From positions 186,001 through 250,000 of the forward strand of contig NZ_SLWR01000012.1 of the NCBI RefSeq assembly GCF_004345665.1: a stretch of DNA of 64,000 nucleotides. The letters run 5' to 3'. Under the pieces are notes generated by a model. It saw only the letters and a program-made list of their open reading frames with translations. It had not been told where the DNA came from and searched no databases. Positions 1 to 7,958 of the stretch are shown one piece after another. The stretch comes from Kribbella antiqua (lineage in GTDB: Bacteria; Actinomycetota; Actinomycetes; Propionibacteriales; Kribbellaceae). How positions within the stretch are numbered: position 1 is the first letter of the stretch; every line of letters starts with the position of its first letter. The position numbers and the translations under genes were made by a program.

Positions 1-220
1 CCCGCAACGCCGCCACCAGCAGTCCACGGTCGGTCTCCAGTGCCACCTGCACGTCGGCAGGCCGCTCGGCACGGGCACACAACAGCTCGGTCAGCTGGGT
101 GAACCCGCCGATGTCGTCGCTGATCCGGCGCTTGGCCACCACCTGCCCAGCGGTATCCACAATCGCCACGTCGTGGTGATGCTCGGCCCAGTCAATCCCG
201 CAGAAGACCACCATCGACAT
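1..220 (-). CDS. IS110-family transposase, N-terminal part (runs off left edge)
   Basis: This is the first 73 codons of a DEDD-type transposase, starting at ATG 220 behind a strong ribosome binding site (ggaaaggagg, positions 223-232 on the minus strand). The N-terminus contains CGIDWAEHHHDVAIVD, the family's first catalytic aspartate block in the RuvC-like domain. It is followed by the expected QVALETDRGLL stretch, where the conserved E near residue 64 is the second acidic residue. Family members are usually about 400 residues, so the serine-containing C-terminal domain lies outside the window. IS110 elements move by RuvC-like recombination guided by a non-coding RNA. Whether this copy is intact cannot be judged. 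Confidence 0.9.
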   Translation of the reverse strand, partial: MSMVVFCGIDWAEHHHDVAIVDTAGQVVAKRRISDDIGGFTQLTELLCARAERPADVQVALETDRGLLVAALR

Positions 221-500
221 CTCCTCCTTTCCTGCTCGCCGCGGATGAGCCACCGGAGGCCACACGGCGCCCTAATGGACAGCGCTCACGGCGCGACACC
301 CCACCAGCCGTCTGCGGTCTCCAGCGACCGGCGGGGCCACCGTCTTGACGAAGAAATCCACGTCTCCGAGCGCTCAAGTGGTCATCCCGCCGGCGGCTCA
401 AGCAGCAGTCTGCGCCCGCCACCGGCAGGCGCCACCCTCTTGACAAAGAGATCCAAGTCTCCGGGCGCCAAAGTGATCATCCATACCGGCGACGCGAACC
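221..500 (-). ncRNA. Non-coding left end of IS110 element, candidate bridge-RNA region
   Basis: About 280 bases upstream of the transposase start hold no convincing gene. In IS110-group elements the region between the left end and the transposase encodes the bridge RNA, so this is where one would be expected. Read on the minus strand, the region contains two related units of about 62 bases (see the repeat entry). Each can form a small hairpin, CTCTT-TGTC-AAGAG in the upstream unit and TCTT-CGTC-AAGA in the downstream one. The upstream unit is enclosed by GGCGCC repeats. Both the RNA boundaries and the left end of the element are guesses. Confidence 0.35.
326..482. repeat. Imperfect direct repeat, two units of about 62 bp
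   Basis: Positions 326-387 and 420-482 align along their whole length with roughly 80-85% identity and one indel near the start. The best conserved block is ccacc.tcttgac.aag. The unit spacing is 94-95 bp. The repeats lie in the non-coding left end of the IS110 element. Confidence 0.75.
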
Positions 501-747
501 GCGCCCCACAGACCCATTAGGGTGCCTCCGGCATCGCACGCGATCGAGCAAGCTCGACCCTTGACCCGCACCGCTCCGAACCTGAGGTCGGCAGCTATCG
601 GGGCGACGCGGGGGGACTGTCCGCGCTGGAGCCGTTAGCTCCCCCGGCGCATCTACATATTCGCACTGAGCGCCGCGGTCGTCGACTATAGCGCCCGTCA
701 TGCCCCTGCTCCTTCTGGCATCGGGACATGTCCTCCAGACCGTGCAT
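483..747. other. Intergenic, no gene recognised
   Basis: No reading frame here has recognisable content. The left terminus of the IS110 element should lie somewhere in or just before this stretch, but no terminal motif or target duplication could be identified. Confidence 0.5.
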
Positions 748-1743
748 TCACGGTCCACCGGAAACGACGCGACGGTTACCGCCGTGATGGGAGCACGAAC
801 CGGATCGCCCGCCCGACATGCTGTACGTGCCGTCTTGACATTCCTCCATGTACCCAGTCCCGTTCCAGAAACTGGGGATGCAGTCGAAGTAACTGCAGAC
901 GTCGAGAGGCGGGTCGCGCACGTAGCCTCCGCGTCCGCAGAAGTTGTAGCCGTAGGGGTTGGCTGGGGCGCCGCACAACGCTGGCTTAGTCGCGGGTGGA
1001 GGCGGGGAAGCTTTGGGTGGGCGGGTGGTCGCCGGCTTCCTCGGAACGATGGTGGCAGGCGGGCGGGTGGGCGTCGGCTTCGTCGGAGCGACGGTGGCAG
1101 GCGGGCGGGATGCTGGCGGGTGAGCCGTGGTCTGCGGGACCGGCGTCGTCGGCGCCAGGGTTGGGACGACCGACGACGTTGTGGGAGCCGCCACCGGTGG
1201 ACCGGTCGTGGCCGGCGGTGCCGGACTCAGGACTGCAGCCGCCAATGCGCTTCCAGCGCCGACCCCTACCAGGCCAAGCAGCAGAGCGCCGGTCGCGGAC
1301 GCCCGACTGGCAACCCTGAAGCGGGGCAGCGACCCGCGCACCAGGCCAACGATCCCGATGCCCGCAACCCCGAGGCCGCCGACGATGAGAAGCCAGGGCA
1401 GTAGCCCTATAAGCAGCAGGATAACCAGGATCTTGGCCCACATCGGGAGGGTGCGGAACCGGCGGCGAACACGCTGGGGAAGCGGCTGGGTCGGAGCCGC
1501 CCGGCCGGAGTTGGGATAGCCGCCGCGCGAGCGACCGACGGGACGGTCTTCCGATCCCGGCGTGCCGGGATGCGGAACCTTCGGGGGTGTTGTCGAGGAT
1601 GGCGATGCTGTGTCGTCAGGCACCCAAAGAGCCCAGCCCGGCGGGGGCGGTGGCCAGGCTGGGTCCGGCCGCCAGTCCGGCGGGGGCGTCCAACCAGGTG
1701 GCGGCGCCGGCCAGTTCGGAGGCGGGTTGAACCGGTAACCCAT
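748..1743 (-). CDS. Proline-rich membrane protein with C-terminal DUF3761 domain
   Basis: This is a 331-residue protein starting at ATG 1743 (MGYRFNPPP). Residues 1-60 are a proline/tryptophan-rich cytoplasmic segment with repeated PPPGW-type motifs, like those seen before membrane anchors in actinobacteria. A strong transmembrane segment follows near residues 100-135 (MWAKILVILLLIGLLPWLLI), then a second hydrophobic stretch around 150-175. A long Pro/Thr-rich linker with TRPPAT-like repeats (about 185-255) leads to a cysteine-rich C-terminus. The end (CQDGTYSMSGGRSGSCSHHG) matches the DUF3761 signature of secreted domains. An upstream in-frame extension exists but does not look like protein. 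Function is unknown; a surface-exposed anchored domain is the likely topology. Confidence 0.8.
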   Translation of the reverse strand: MGYRFNPPPNWPAPPPGWTPPPDWRPDPAWPPPPPGWALWVPDDTASPSSTTPPKVPHPGTPGSEDRPVGRSRGGYPNSGRAAPTQPLPQRVRRRFRTLPMWAKILVILLLIGLLPWLLIVGGLGVAGIGIVGLVRGSLPRFRVASRASATGALLLGLVGVGAGSALAAAVLSPAPPATTGPPVAAPTTSSVVPTLAPTTPVPQTTAHPPASRPPATVAPTKPTPTRPPATIVPRKPATTRPPKASPPPPATKPALCGAPANPYGYNFCGRGGYVRDPPLDVCSYFDCIPSFWNGTGYMEECQDGTYSMSGGRSGSCSHHGGNRRVVSGGP

Positions 1744-2181
1744 GAAGCAACGATAGGGTGACCGACTTGACACGTACAGGTCAATCGTCGCCGGTCTAGT
1801 CGTCGCTCTCCGGTTGCACCACCGGTTGCGGTTCATGGCAGTTCGCCACCATCCGCACACCTTGCCCAAACACTGATGGCCCGCCTGACCGAACGACCAC
1901 GCACAACGAGGAATCGAAGATTCGAACTCGAACCTCGCGGTGCCGAGCACCACTTCTCTCAGCGGACGACTTACAGGTCGGGATTCAACCGGCAACGACC
2001 GGAGCCGAGAAGCAGCACCGAACGACGACAGCGCGCCGAATGTCCTGCAATTAAAGGGGTTTCGGGCGACAGTCAGCAACGCCGAGCAGATCCGTCCGAT
2101 TATCAGCGGATTCGGAGTCCGCCGGCATCTTCTCGCTCCGCGCGCTCTCGGAGTACTACGCCGACTGGCACCATTGCCGTC
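1744..2181. other. Intergenic, no supported gene
   Basis: This is the 438-base divergent space between the DUF3761 gene and the PH-like gene. A reading frame is open through most of it, but its residues look random. Promoters for both flanking genes are expected here; none was clear enough to call. Confidence 0.5.
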
Positions 2182-2599
2182 GTGGAACTTCGACCGTTGC
2201 TGATCACGCGCATCGCCAACATGCTGCCCGGCAGCGTGGTGATCGGGCTCGGCGTCGGATTGTGGTTCGAAGCCACCGCTGACCGCTACCTCGTCGGTGC
2301 GGCTGTGCTCGTCGCCGGTGGTGTCATTCTCGCGGTCCGCGGCTATCGAGTCAGCGCACGATACGACGGCGAGACGCTCACCGTGCACGGCCTGTTCCGG
2401 AGCCGCAAGATCCACAAGACGAGGATTCGCGATATTACCGAGTTTCCTGCGGTCCGATGGTCGAGCCGATCCGGAAGGGCGGTATGGACTCCGATCATCG
2501 CCTTTGCAGAACTCAACACCGTCATCCCGTCCCGTCGCGAGACGGAACGAACAGGCGATCCAGGATCTCCAGCGCTGGCACCGAGGGCGTCGGGGCTGA
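2182..2599 (+). pseudogene. PH-domain-like membrane protein, frameshifted near its end
   Basis: The frame opens at GTG 2182 (VELRPLLITRIANML). It shows two adjacent hydrophobic helices (GSVVIGLGVGLWF and YLVGAAVLVAGGVILAV) and then a basic beta-rich stretch (YRVSARYDGETLTVHGLFRSRKIHKTRI), the architecture of small bacterial PH-domain (bPH) membrane proteins. After ELNTVIPSRRE, near position 2545, sense is lost in this frame. It resumes one base further on as RRNEQAIQDLQRWHRGRRG and a stop at 2597-2599. The repaired protein would be about 138 residues. A one-base change, real or a sequencing error, is the simplest explanation. Confidence 0.6.
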
Positions 2600-2813
2600 C
2601 GGCTGAGTGCCTTCAGCACCCTGACCTGAGCCACGGCACAGCGGGACGGTTCGTGTCGGAGGATCACCGGACCGCCTTCTGTCCGGCAACCCACCAGATT
2701 GCCCACCTGTATGGACGCAAAAGGTTGCGAATCGACAGGCACCGCCGAGTATCCCCAGAAGGGCATATGCCCAGGTCAAACGGTGGTTTTGGTAAGTGCC
2801 GGAGCATGCTGCC

Positions 2814-2865
2814 AACCGCGGATTCCCAATCCGCGGGTTGTGGGTTCGAGTCCCACGGGGCCTAC
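2814..2865 (+). tRNA. tRNA-Gly(CCC) 3' half only, probable attachment site remnant
   Basis: The sequence folds as an anticodon arm (GCGGA, loop TTCCCAA, TCCGC; anticodon CCC), a short variable loop and a perfect T arm (GTGGG, TTCGAGT, CCCAC). It ends with the 3' acceptor strand GGGGCCT and discriminator A. The 5' acceptor strand AGGCCCC and a normal D arm are missing upstream, so this is not a functional gene. A 3' tRNA half directly before an integrase gene is the classic product of site-specific integration into a tRNA gene. Confidence 0.6.
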
Positions 2866-3113
2866 TGTTTCCGCAGGTCAGGCGCAGATCGGTGCCTCGG
2901 CCGCAGCCGTCCGGTCTGCATTGACTCTGCCAATCCGCAGAGTTGGCCCAGGGCTGCCCGCCTGAGCGGTGTCGGCGGCTCCGCGCAGCCAGCTGGCGGC
3001 GCGTTGTTCAGCGACGTATCGCATCCTGTCGCACTGCTCTCGTTTCGTCCGATCTCCGATCCGCCCAGCCGTTGAGCTGCCACATGCAGTTGAACTGTGG
3101 AGGGCTGAGATGA

Positions 3114-3597
3114 GCAGATCGCACCTTCCGATCGGAAACGTGGGGCAACGTCCGATCCCGTGGTGAGAGGAAGGACGACAAGGGCAAAGTGGTGGCCTGG
3201 CGCGCCGCCGCGTACTTCCGTGACCACGACGGGCATGTCCGTGAGGTCATCGCCTTCGCCAAGACCAAGTCCGCGGCCGAGCACCGCCTACTCACGAAGC
3301 TGCGAGACCGGGCGACCATTACGCCGGCCGGCGAGCTGAGCCCGACGGACAAGATCAACGACCTCATCGACTTGTGGATCGAGAAGTTCGAGGAACGGGT
3401 CGCCGACGGCCGTCGATCACCGACGTCGCTGACGACGTACCGCACGGCCATCAAGAACCACGTACGCCCAGCCCTCGGCGAACTCCGGATCGGTGAAGCA
3501 ACCACGCCACGCATCGACAGAGTGATCGGAACCATCAAGCGCAACGCCGGCCGATCCACAGCGAAGACCTGCCGCGCGGTCGTCTCCGGCATGATCT
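3114..3597 (+). pseudogene. Tyrosine integrase, N-terminal fragment
   Basis: The reading frame is open from 3114; a GTG at 3189 is the first plausible start. It encodes an AP2-like arm-binding segment (VAWRAAAYFRDHDGHVREV, AKTKSAAEHRLLTKLRDR) and then the SAM-like core-binding domain (LIDLWIEKFEERV, SPTSLTTYRTAIKNHVRPAL, ATTPRIDRVIGTIKRNAG). Homology stops at AVVSGMI near 3597, before the catalytic domain with its R, H, R and Y residues. Beyond that point the other strand encodes a relaxase remnant. The protein cannot recombine DNA. It lies about 250-320 bases downstream of the tRNA half, as expected for an integrated element. Confidence 0.8.
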
Positions 3598-4360
3598 TGT
3601 CAGTGCTGAGACCGGCGGTGTGGATGGTGGCTGGAGCGATGGTGGGTCCGCTGGTGTCACGGGCCAGGTCGAGCAGGATCGCTTCGGCGCCAAGGATCAC
3701 GGGCGAGGTGTAGATCTGGCCGTTGTGGATCGTGAACACGTTGGCGCGGGTGACGGGGATGGTGACCAGGTCTGGTGCGGTGAGGCTGATTGAGTGCTGT
3801 CCGGCGCGTTCGACGATTGCTTGCAGCGCGGCGAAGCGGTCGGTGGTGGAGACGAATCGAAGCAGCCGGGTTTGGCGTGCGGCCTCGGCGAGGAGGTTCC
3901 AGCGCGTCCAGGTCGCGCGTTTGGTTTGCAGTGTTAGGACGGTCGCAGCGCCGTACGCGTCGAGCGTTTCGGGCTCAGGTCTGCGGCCGCCAAGGGACGC
4001 TGGCCGGTGGCGTCAGGGATCGTTGGATCGCGGCGACGGCCTCATGTCCGATCGCTTGGCCAGCGCGTTTGCGCCACTGCGACATCAGTACGGCGAGCGG
4101 TTGAGCGAGGTGCTTGGATGGTCGACTCATCAGGGTTGCTTGCTGCCGCAGGCATACATTTCGCGGCGGCCGGGTGGGTGGATCTGGTCGATTCGGTCGT
4201 CGAGAAGTGCGTTGAGGTTGGCCTCGATCTGTGCGGATCTGGCCGAGAACTCGCGGATCAGTTCGTCGGGAATCGCGTCGATCTCGAACGCCGGATTTCG
4301 CCGGGAACCGCGCTCGCACAGCGGTGATCGTCGGCGTGCCCAACCGCCGGCGGCGACCAA
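3598..4360 (-). pseudogene. MobF/TrwC-type conjugative relaxase remnant
   Basis: Pieces of a TrwC/TraI-like relaxase are readable on the minus strand in at least two frames. From 4290 downwards: FEIDAIPDELIREFSARSAQ (relaxase domain end), LRQQATLMSRPSKHLAQPL, AVLMSQWRKRAGQAIGHE, DAYGAATVLTLQTKRATWTR with WNLLAEAARQ, and then HSISLTAPDLVTIPVTRANV leading towards the helicase region. Frame changes lie between about 4130 and 4180 and near 3970. The catalytic N-terminus with its tyrosines and three-histidine site is absent. The remnant ends abruptly at about 3600 against the integrase fragment, so a deletion joined the two genes tail to tail. Confidence 0.7.
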
Positions 4361-4625
4361 GGAATCCGGCGGCTGAACCGCCGCGACCCGGTCGTCAAGC
4401 GATGACGAGATTTCATCGTCGACCTACCTCCCGTCGCAGGTTGACCCGATGATCAGACCGCGTCCGCCGCTCCACCGGCTCTTCTCCGGCCTGGTAGAGC
4501 TGAACCCCGTAGACCCCGAGCTCGCGGTCCCGAACAAACTCCCTCAAGACGCTCCGCAGCATCCACCGGCAGATCGTATGTAACACCGACCGGGCTCGGG
4601 CGATATCTGGAGGGGGTGGTGCGGG

Positions 4626-5837
4626 ATGATCTGGGACGAACCCGTTGGGGCGACGTACTTCGCCGAAAGTGATCCGCACGATCCGGTCGGACCGAAACAG
4701 CGGCCCGACCTGCGGGCCTGTCTGCTGCTCCACCTGCTGTTCACACCGCGCCTGGTGATCGGTGACTCGCAGGCGCTCAACAACCCGGCCTTCCGCGCGC
4801 TGCTGACCGACGAGTCGGGTACGCCGTCGGCCGACAGCGACATCGCGCCGCTGCTCGCGCGGGGCGATCTCGTCATCGCCAAGCGAACGGGGCAGACGCT
4901 GGCCGAGATCCGGGCCGGGCATGCGGCGGGCGACGTGGTGGGCGTACCGCCGGTAGAGTACGCCGCGTTTCTCGACGAGATCGCGACGGAGGCGTGGGAG
5001 TGGGAGCCGGCCGCGATCGCCGCGGAGTTCAAGGCGAACTCGTTGCTGCGGCTCTCGGAGGTCGCCGGCGAGAGCCCTGATCCGCAGCAGCTGGCGGCTG
5101 TGCGCAACTGGGCGGAGGAGCGGGAGCCGTTGCTGTACAACGACCTGCGCAAGCGCCTGCGCGAGGTCGACGGGCCGACGTACGACCTGGTAGACAGACT
5201 GGTCGGGATCGAGTACCGGATGGGTCTACCGAACGCGCTCGGGATGCCGACCGCGGACTCCGCGACGAGCCTGAGCAGCCCGTTCGCCTATCTGTCGTTC
5301 AGCGAGCCGACCGAGATCGGCGCCGTACGGACCTGGGTGCTTCGTCCGGAGGCGCTTGCGAAGCTGCCGGTGGCGGCCGTGATGGCAGCGGCCGAGCTAC
5401 CAGCGAGCCGGACGGTCAAGGACCAGCTGGGCAAGATCGAGGTTGGCCTCGAGCCGGACCTGCAGGTCCTGTACGCGGCCCTCGACGAGTTGGTCCGGCG
5501 GCTGGAGTCGGCGGCTTTGGAGCTGGCAGAGGGCGGAGACGCAGCCGCGTTGAAGGAGCTCAAGCGTCGGCCGGCCCGGGTTCGGCTCTGGAAGGCAGTG
5601 AAGTTCAGCGCGCTCTCGACCGGGCTCTGCGTCGGCTTCGACGTCCACTCTGGCGGCCTCCCTGGCCGGCTGCCCCTCGTCGCCCAGCTCATCACGATCG
5701 GCGCCTCGATGGCCCGCGACATCCGCGGCGCCCAGAGGGAAGGCGGTGCCGCTGAGCTGACCGACCTGGTCCAGCGTGCTGACGCTCGCCGGGACGGCGC
5801 AGGCTTACTGAAACGAGTCGTCCTACCGCCTCAGTGA
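4626..5837 (+). CDS. Hypothetical protein, 403 aa
   Basis: This intact gene starts at ATG 4626 after a GGAGG-type site around 4610. I do not recognise a domain. The N-terminal third contains LLLHLLFTPRLVIGDSQALN and IAPLLARGDLVIAKR, which look like alternating beta strands and helices with conserved-looking aspartates. The middle is helical and acidic (EEREPLLYNDLRKRL). The C-terminus has a weakly hydrophobic helix (LVAQLITIGASMARDI) and basic stretches. No signal peptide is evident, so a cytoplasmic location is likely. It ends in a 7-base convergent overlap with the Nudix gene and sits among remnants of an integrative element, so a cargo or defence role is conceivable but unproven. Confidence 0.75.
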   Translation: MIWDEPVGATYFAESDPHDPVGPKQRPDLRACLLLHLLFTPRLVIGDSQALNNPAFRALLTDESGTPSADSDIAPLLARGDLVIAKRTGQTLAEIRAGHAAGDVVGVPPVEYAAFLDEIATEAWEWEPAAIAAEFKANSLLRLSEVAGESPDPQQLAAVRNWAEEREPLLYNDLRKRLREVDGPTYDLVDRLVGIEYRMGLPNALGMPTADSATSLSSPFAYLSFSEPTEIGAVRTWVLRPEALAKLPVAAVMAAAELPASRTVKDQLGKIEVGLEPDLQVLYAALDELVRRLESAALELAEGGDAAALKELKRRPARVRLWKAVKFSALSTGLCVGFDVHSGGLPGRLPLVAQLITIGASMARDIRGAQREGGAAELTDLVQRADARRDGAGLLKRVVLPPQ

Positions 5838-6385
5838 GCCAGCCTGCACATGGTGAACGCCGCAATACTGATCGAACACCTCAGCTCCCCGTTGGCGACC
5901 TTGCGCAGTACGTCGTCGTCGCTCAACCAGACAGCCTCTGCCACGGACTCCATCACCTCGGCGCGTTGCTCGCCGACACCCAAATCCGGCTCGGCGATAA
6001 GGACCTCGGCCACCGTCACCGCATTCTCAATCAGCCCCGTATCAGGGTAGATTTGCCCACGCTCGGTCACCTGACCGCCGACGTACCCCGACTCCTCAAG
6101 CAACTCCCTGCAGGCCGCCTCCTCCAGACTCTCCCCTACGTCCCACCCACCCCGCGGCAACTCAAGCGAAACCACCCCCGGCGGATACCGATAGGCCGGC
6201 ACAAACAACGTCCCCTTCGAACTCCGCGCCGCGACGACGACACCACGCGCACCCCACCGCCAGCGCAGATAGTTGCCGCGGTCCCCCGAGGGCCCCTCGA
6301 CCTCGTCGTCGTACAACTCTCCGAATCTGTTCGAGAAAACCAGATTCTCCCGCCGACGAATGATCGGAACCGGCTCAGGCAGCAT
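5831..6385 (-). CDS. Nudix hydrolase
   Basis: This 184-residue protein starts at ATG 6385. A complete Nudix box is visible around residues 79-101: G-GWDVG-E-SLEEAAC-REL-L-EE-S-G-Y, matching GX5EX7REUXEEXGU. It binds the metal that cleaves a nucleoside diphosphate linked to another group. The upstream segment RGVVVAARSSKGTLFVPAY and the downstream GQIYPDTGLIENAVTVAEVL resemble ADP-sugar pyrophosphatase-like members, but the substrate cannot be assigned. It overlaps the 3' end of the unknown 403-aa gene on the other strand and appears monocistronic. Confidence 0.85.
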   Translation of the reverse strand: MLPEPVPIIRRRENLVFSNRFGELYDDEVEGPSGDRGNYLRWRWGARGVVVAARSSKGTLFVPAYRYPPGVVSLELPRGGWDVGESLEEAACRELLEESGYVGGQVTERGQIYPDTGLIENAVTVAEVLIAEPDLGVGEQRAEVMESVAEAVWLSDDDVLRKVANGELRCSISIAAFTMCRLAH

Positions 6386-6429
6386 CCTCGGATCCTAGTC
6401 GCTCCGCTGCGGTTGGCGCAGTACGAACA

Positions 6430-6770
6430 GCTCCTTGCCGTCAGCTCCACCCGGGCTGGGAGACTCGGTGCAGTGCGAGGACCTCATCGTTGCCTTCAGC
6501 AAGGATCATGTTGCCGGCTGCGGCGATTCCGGCGTAGCAGTGGATCGCGTCCTAGTTGGTGGGTGCTGACGCCTTGCTGGGCGATGGAGGTGAGGCGGCA
6601 GTAGCCGCGTTGATCCCAGAGAATCGCGACGCGTCGGCGGCGGTGACGGCGTACCGCTGGCGCAAGTTGCTGGTGCCGTTGAGCCCAGATGGGGTGGCCG
6701 GTAGTGACGTCGATGGCTGTGACGATCGTGCTGGTGTGTGCCAGCGTCGATAGAGGGCTGATCCAGCCGA
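6430..6770 (-). pseudogene. PQQ-like beta-propeller protein fragment
   Basis: Reading on the minus strand from about 6770, the sequence gives STIVTAIDVTTGHPIWAQRH, a typical PQQ-propeller blade (AIDVTTGxxIWxxR). After a frame change, DAIHCYAGIAAAGNMILAEG and NDEVLALHRV form a second blade that ends near 6440. No start, signal sequence or other blades are visible and the frames do not join. This is a short decayed piece of a larger propeller protein. Confidence 0.55.
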
Positions 6771-6879
6771 GCCCGCGCCCAGCGCCCCGGCATCCTGACG
6801 GAGGACTCTTCGGAGGCATGCAGGCCGACTAGAACATCAGTCCCCTTAAGCACAGATCCTGAGATCAGGGTGTCACCTG

Positions 6880-6918
6880 GGGGTCTGCGTCGTGCACGGT
6901 GTTCGCGACGCAGACCCC
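6880..6918. terminator. Perfect 13-bp inverted repeat
   Basis: ggggtctgcgtcg (6880-6892) pairs with cgacgcagacccc (6906-6918) across a 13-base loop. No T-run follows on either strand. It stands in a non-coding stretch between a pseudogene and the DUF1330 gene, and could be a transcription stop or the trace of a mobile element end. Confidence 0.4.
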
Positions 6919-7098
6919 TCGGGGCCCACTTAGTTGCAGCTTGCGCCGGCTACCCGAGCTGGGCATTGCAGTTCGACCACCACGTTGTCGGGGTCGTGCG
7001 AGTCGAGCTGGAGTTGGCGGTGAGCGCCATAAGATTCGGGAGTGGGCCGGTATACCCCAGAATCCTGCTGCTTCAGTGAAGATCCGACTGGACCTCAG

Positions 7099-7392
7099 TC
7101 AGTCGATGCCTTCGACGATGCGGAAGTCGCGCTCGACGCCGTCGGAGAGGGCGACCAGCGCCTCCTGGTAGGCCGCACTCTCGTGCGCCGCGACGGCCTG
7201 CTCGAAGCTGTCGAACTCGACCAGAACGGTGCGCTCGGCGATCCCGGCGTCATGCGCGACGACCCGACCGCCACGGATGAGGGTCCGCCCGCCAAAGGCC
7301 TGGACGGCCGGACGGGCCAACTTGTTGTAAGCAGCCAGCTTCTCAGGGTCTGAAATGGTGCGGTAGGAGCTGACCCAGTAGCCCTTGGGCAA
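7099..7392 (-). CDS. DUF1330 family protein
   Basis: This 97-residue protein starts at TTG 7392 (MPKGYWVSSYRTI) behind GGAGG at a spacing of five bases. It is a single ferredoxin-like alpha/beta domain with the DUF1330 features KGYWVSSYRTISDPEKLAAY, GGRTLIRGG and VLVEFDSFEQAVAAHESAAY. The family is small and cytoplasmic, of unknown function, and related to dimeric alpha-beta barrel proteins. The full family length is present. It lies 200 bases from hxlR on the opposite strand. Confidence 0.88.
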   Translation of the reverse strand: MPKGYWVSSYRTISDPEKLAAYNKLARPAVQAFGGRTLIRGGRVVAHDAGIAERTVLVEFDSFEQAVAAHESAAYQEALVALSDGVERDFRIVEGID

Positions 7393-7425
7393 GGAACCTC
7401 CAGTGTTGGGATGAGTGCATCTGAC

Positions 7426-7526
7426 TTACGGGTTGGTTTCGGACGAGCGTCGGCGGGCGAGAGCGAGGCTTGTCAGCGTCGTGATCGCCATGGCGCCGAG
7501 TGCCGCGGTGGTGTAGGCGCTCCCAA
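7426..7526 (-). pseudogene. C-terminal end of a membrane protein, remnant
   Basis: The minus strand reads GSAYTTAALGAMAITTLTSL-ALARRRSSETNP and a stop at 7426. This looks like the last transmembrane helix and charged tail of a transporter such as an MFS protein. Upstream of it the frame enters the operator-like sequence of hxlR and loses sense. At most 30 residues survive and the family is uncertain. Confidence 0.3.
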
Positions 7527-7544
7527 AGCGCTTCGGAAATCGAA
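7527..7544. promoter_or_regulatory. Operator-like site upstream of hxlR-type gene
   Basis: agcgcttcggaaatcgaa contains TTCG-N5-CGAA symmetry. The same 18 bases, differing at two positions (aa to tt in the centre), recur at the end of the regulator gene (7957-7974). It lies 60-78 bases before the chosen start of the HxlR regulator, a suitable place for autoregulation. Confidence 0.45.
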
Positions 7545-7604
7545 TCGATGAGGCGCACGATAGTGTGTCGGATATCGAAGCCGCAAGATGGGACGGTACG
7601 ACGG

Positions 7605-7958
7605 ATGGCGGCACCCAGGCCGGGACGGGCGGTCCGAGGGTCGAGCACCGGCCGGCCACTGATGGCCGCCCTCGACCTGTTCGGCCGTAGGTGGAACCTG
7701 CGGATCGTCTGGGAACTGCGACACGGGCCAGTCGGGTTCCGTGCGTTGCAGGAGCGCTGCGACAACATGTCCTCCAGCGTGCTGCGGCAACGCCTGACCG
7801 AGCTGCTCGACGCCGCCCTCGTCGAACAGCATCCGGACACCACCTACGCCCTCACCGAGCTGGGCCACGGCGCCCGCCGCGCGCTGCGTCCGCTCGCCCG
7901 GTGGGCCGTAGAGTGGGCCGCGACCCTCTCCGCCGCCGATTCCGAAGACACCCGCTAG
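7605..7958 (+). CDS. HxlR-family transcriptional regulator
   Basis: This is 117 residues from ATG 7605 (MAAPRPGRAV); longer in-frame starts from 7500 would read through the operator-like site and are less likely. The winged-helix core is clear: ALDLFGRRWNLRIVWELRHG, then GFRALQERCDNMSSSVLRQR with LTELLDAALVEQ, and the wing TYALTELGHGARRAL. HxlR proteins are small dimeric regulators of redox, drug or metabolic genes. Matching TTCG-N5-CGAA sites in front of and overlapping the end of the gene suggest self-control. The gene it once controlled may be the membrane-protein remnant on the other strand. Confidence 0.85.
   Translation: MAAPRPGRAVRGSSTGRPLMAALDLFGRRWNLRIVWELRHGPVGFRALQERCDNMSSSVLRQRLTELLDAALVEQHPDTTYALTELGHGARRALRPLARWAVEWAATLSAADSEDTR

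Noticed and set aside
1915..1975. A stretch resembling a tRNA T arm on the minus strand (GTTCGAGTTCGAAT)
   Set aside because: No matching acceptor, anticodon or D arms could be drawn around it.
748..2766. A 672-codon open frame extending the DUF3761 protein upstream
   Set aside because: Only the part from ATG 1743 looks like protein; the upstream part is antisense to the PH-like gene and has random composition.
2761..2865. Complete tRNA-Gly gene
   Set aside because: The 5' acceptor strand and D arm expected at about 2790-2812 do not match; only the 3' half folds.
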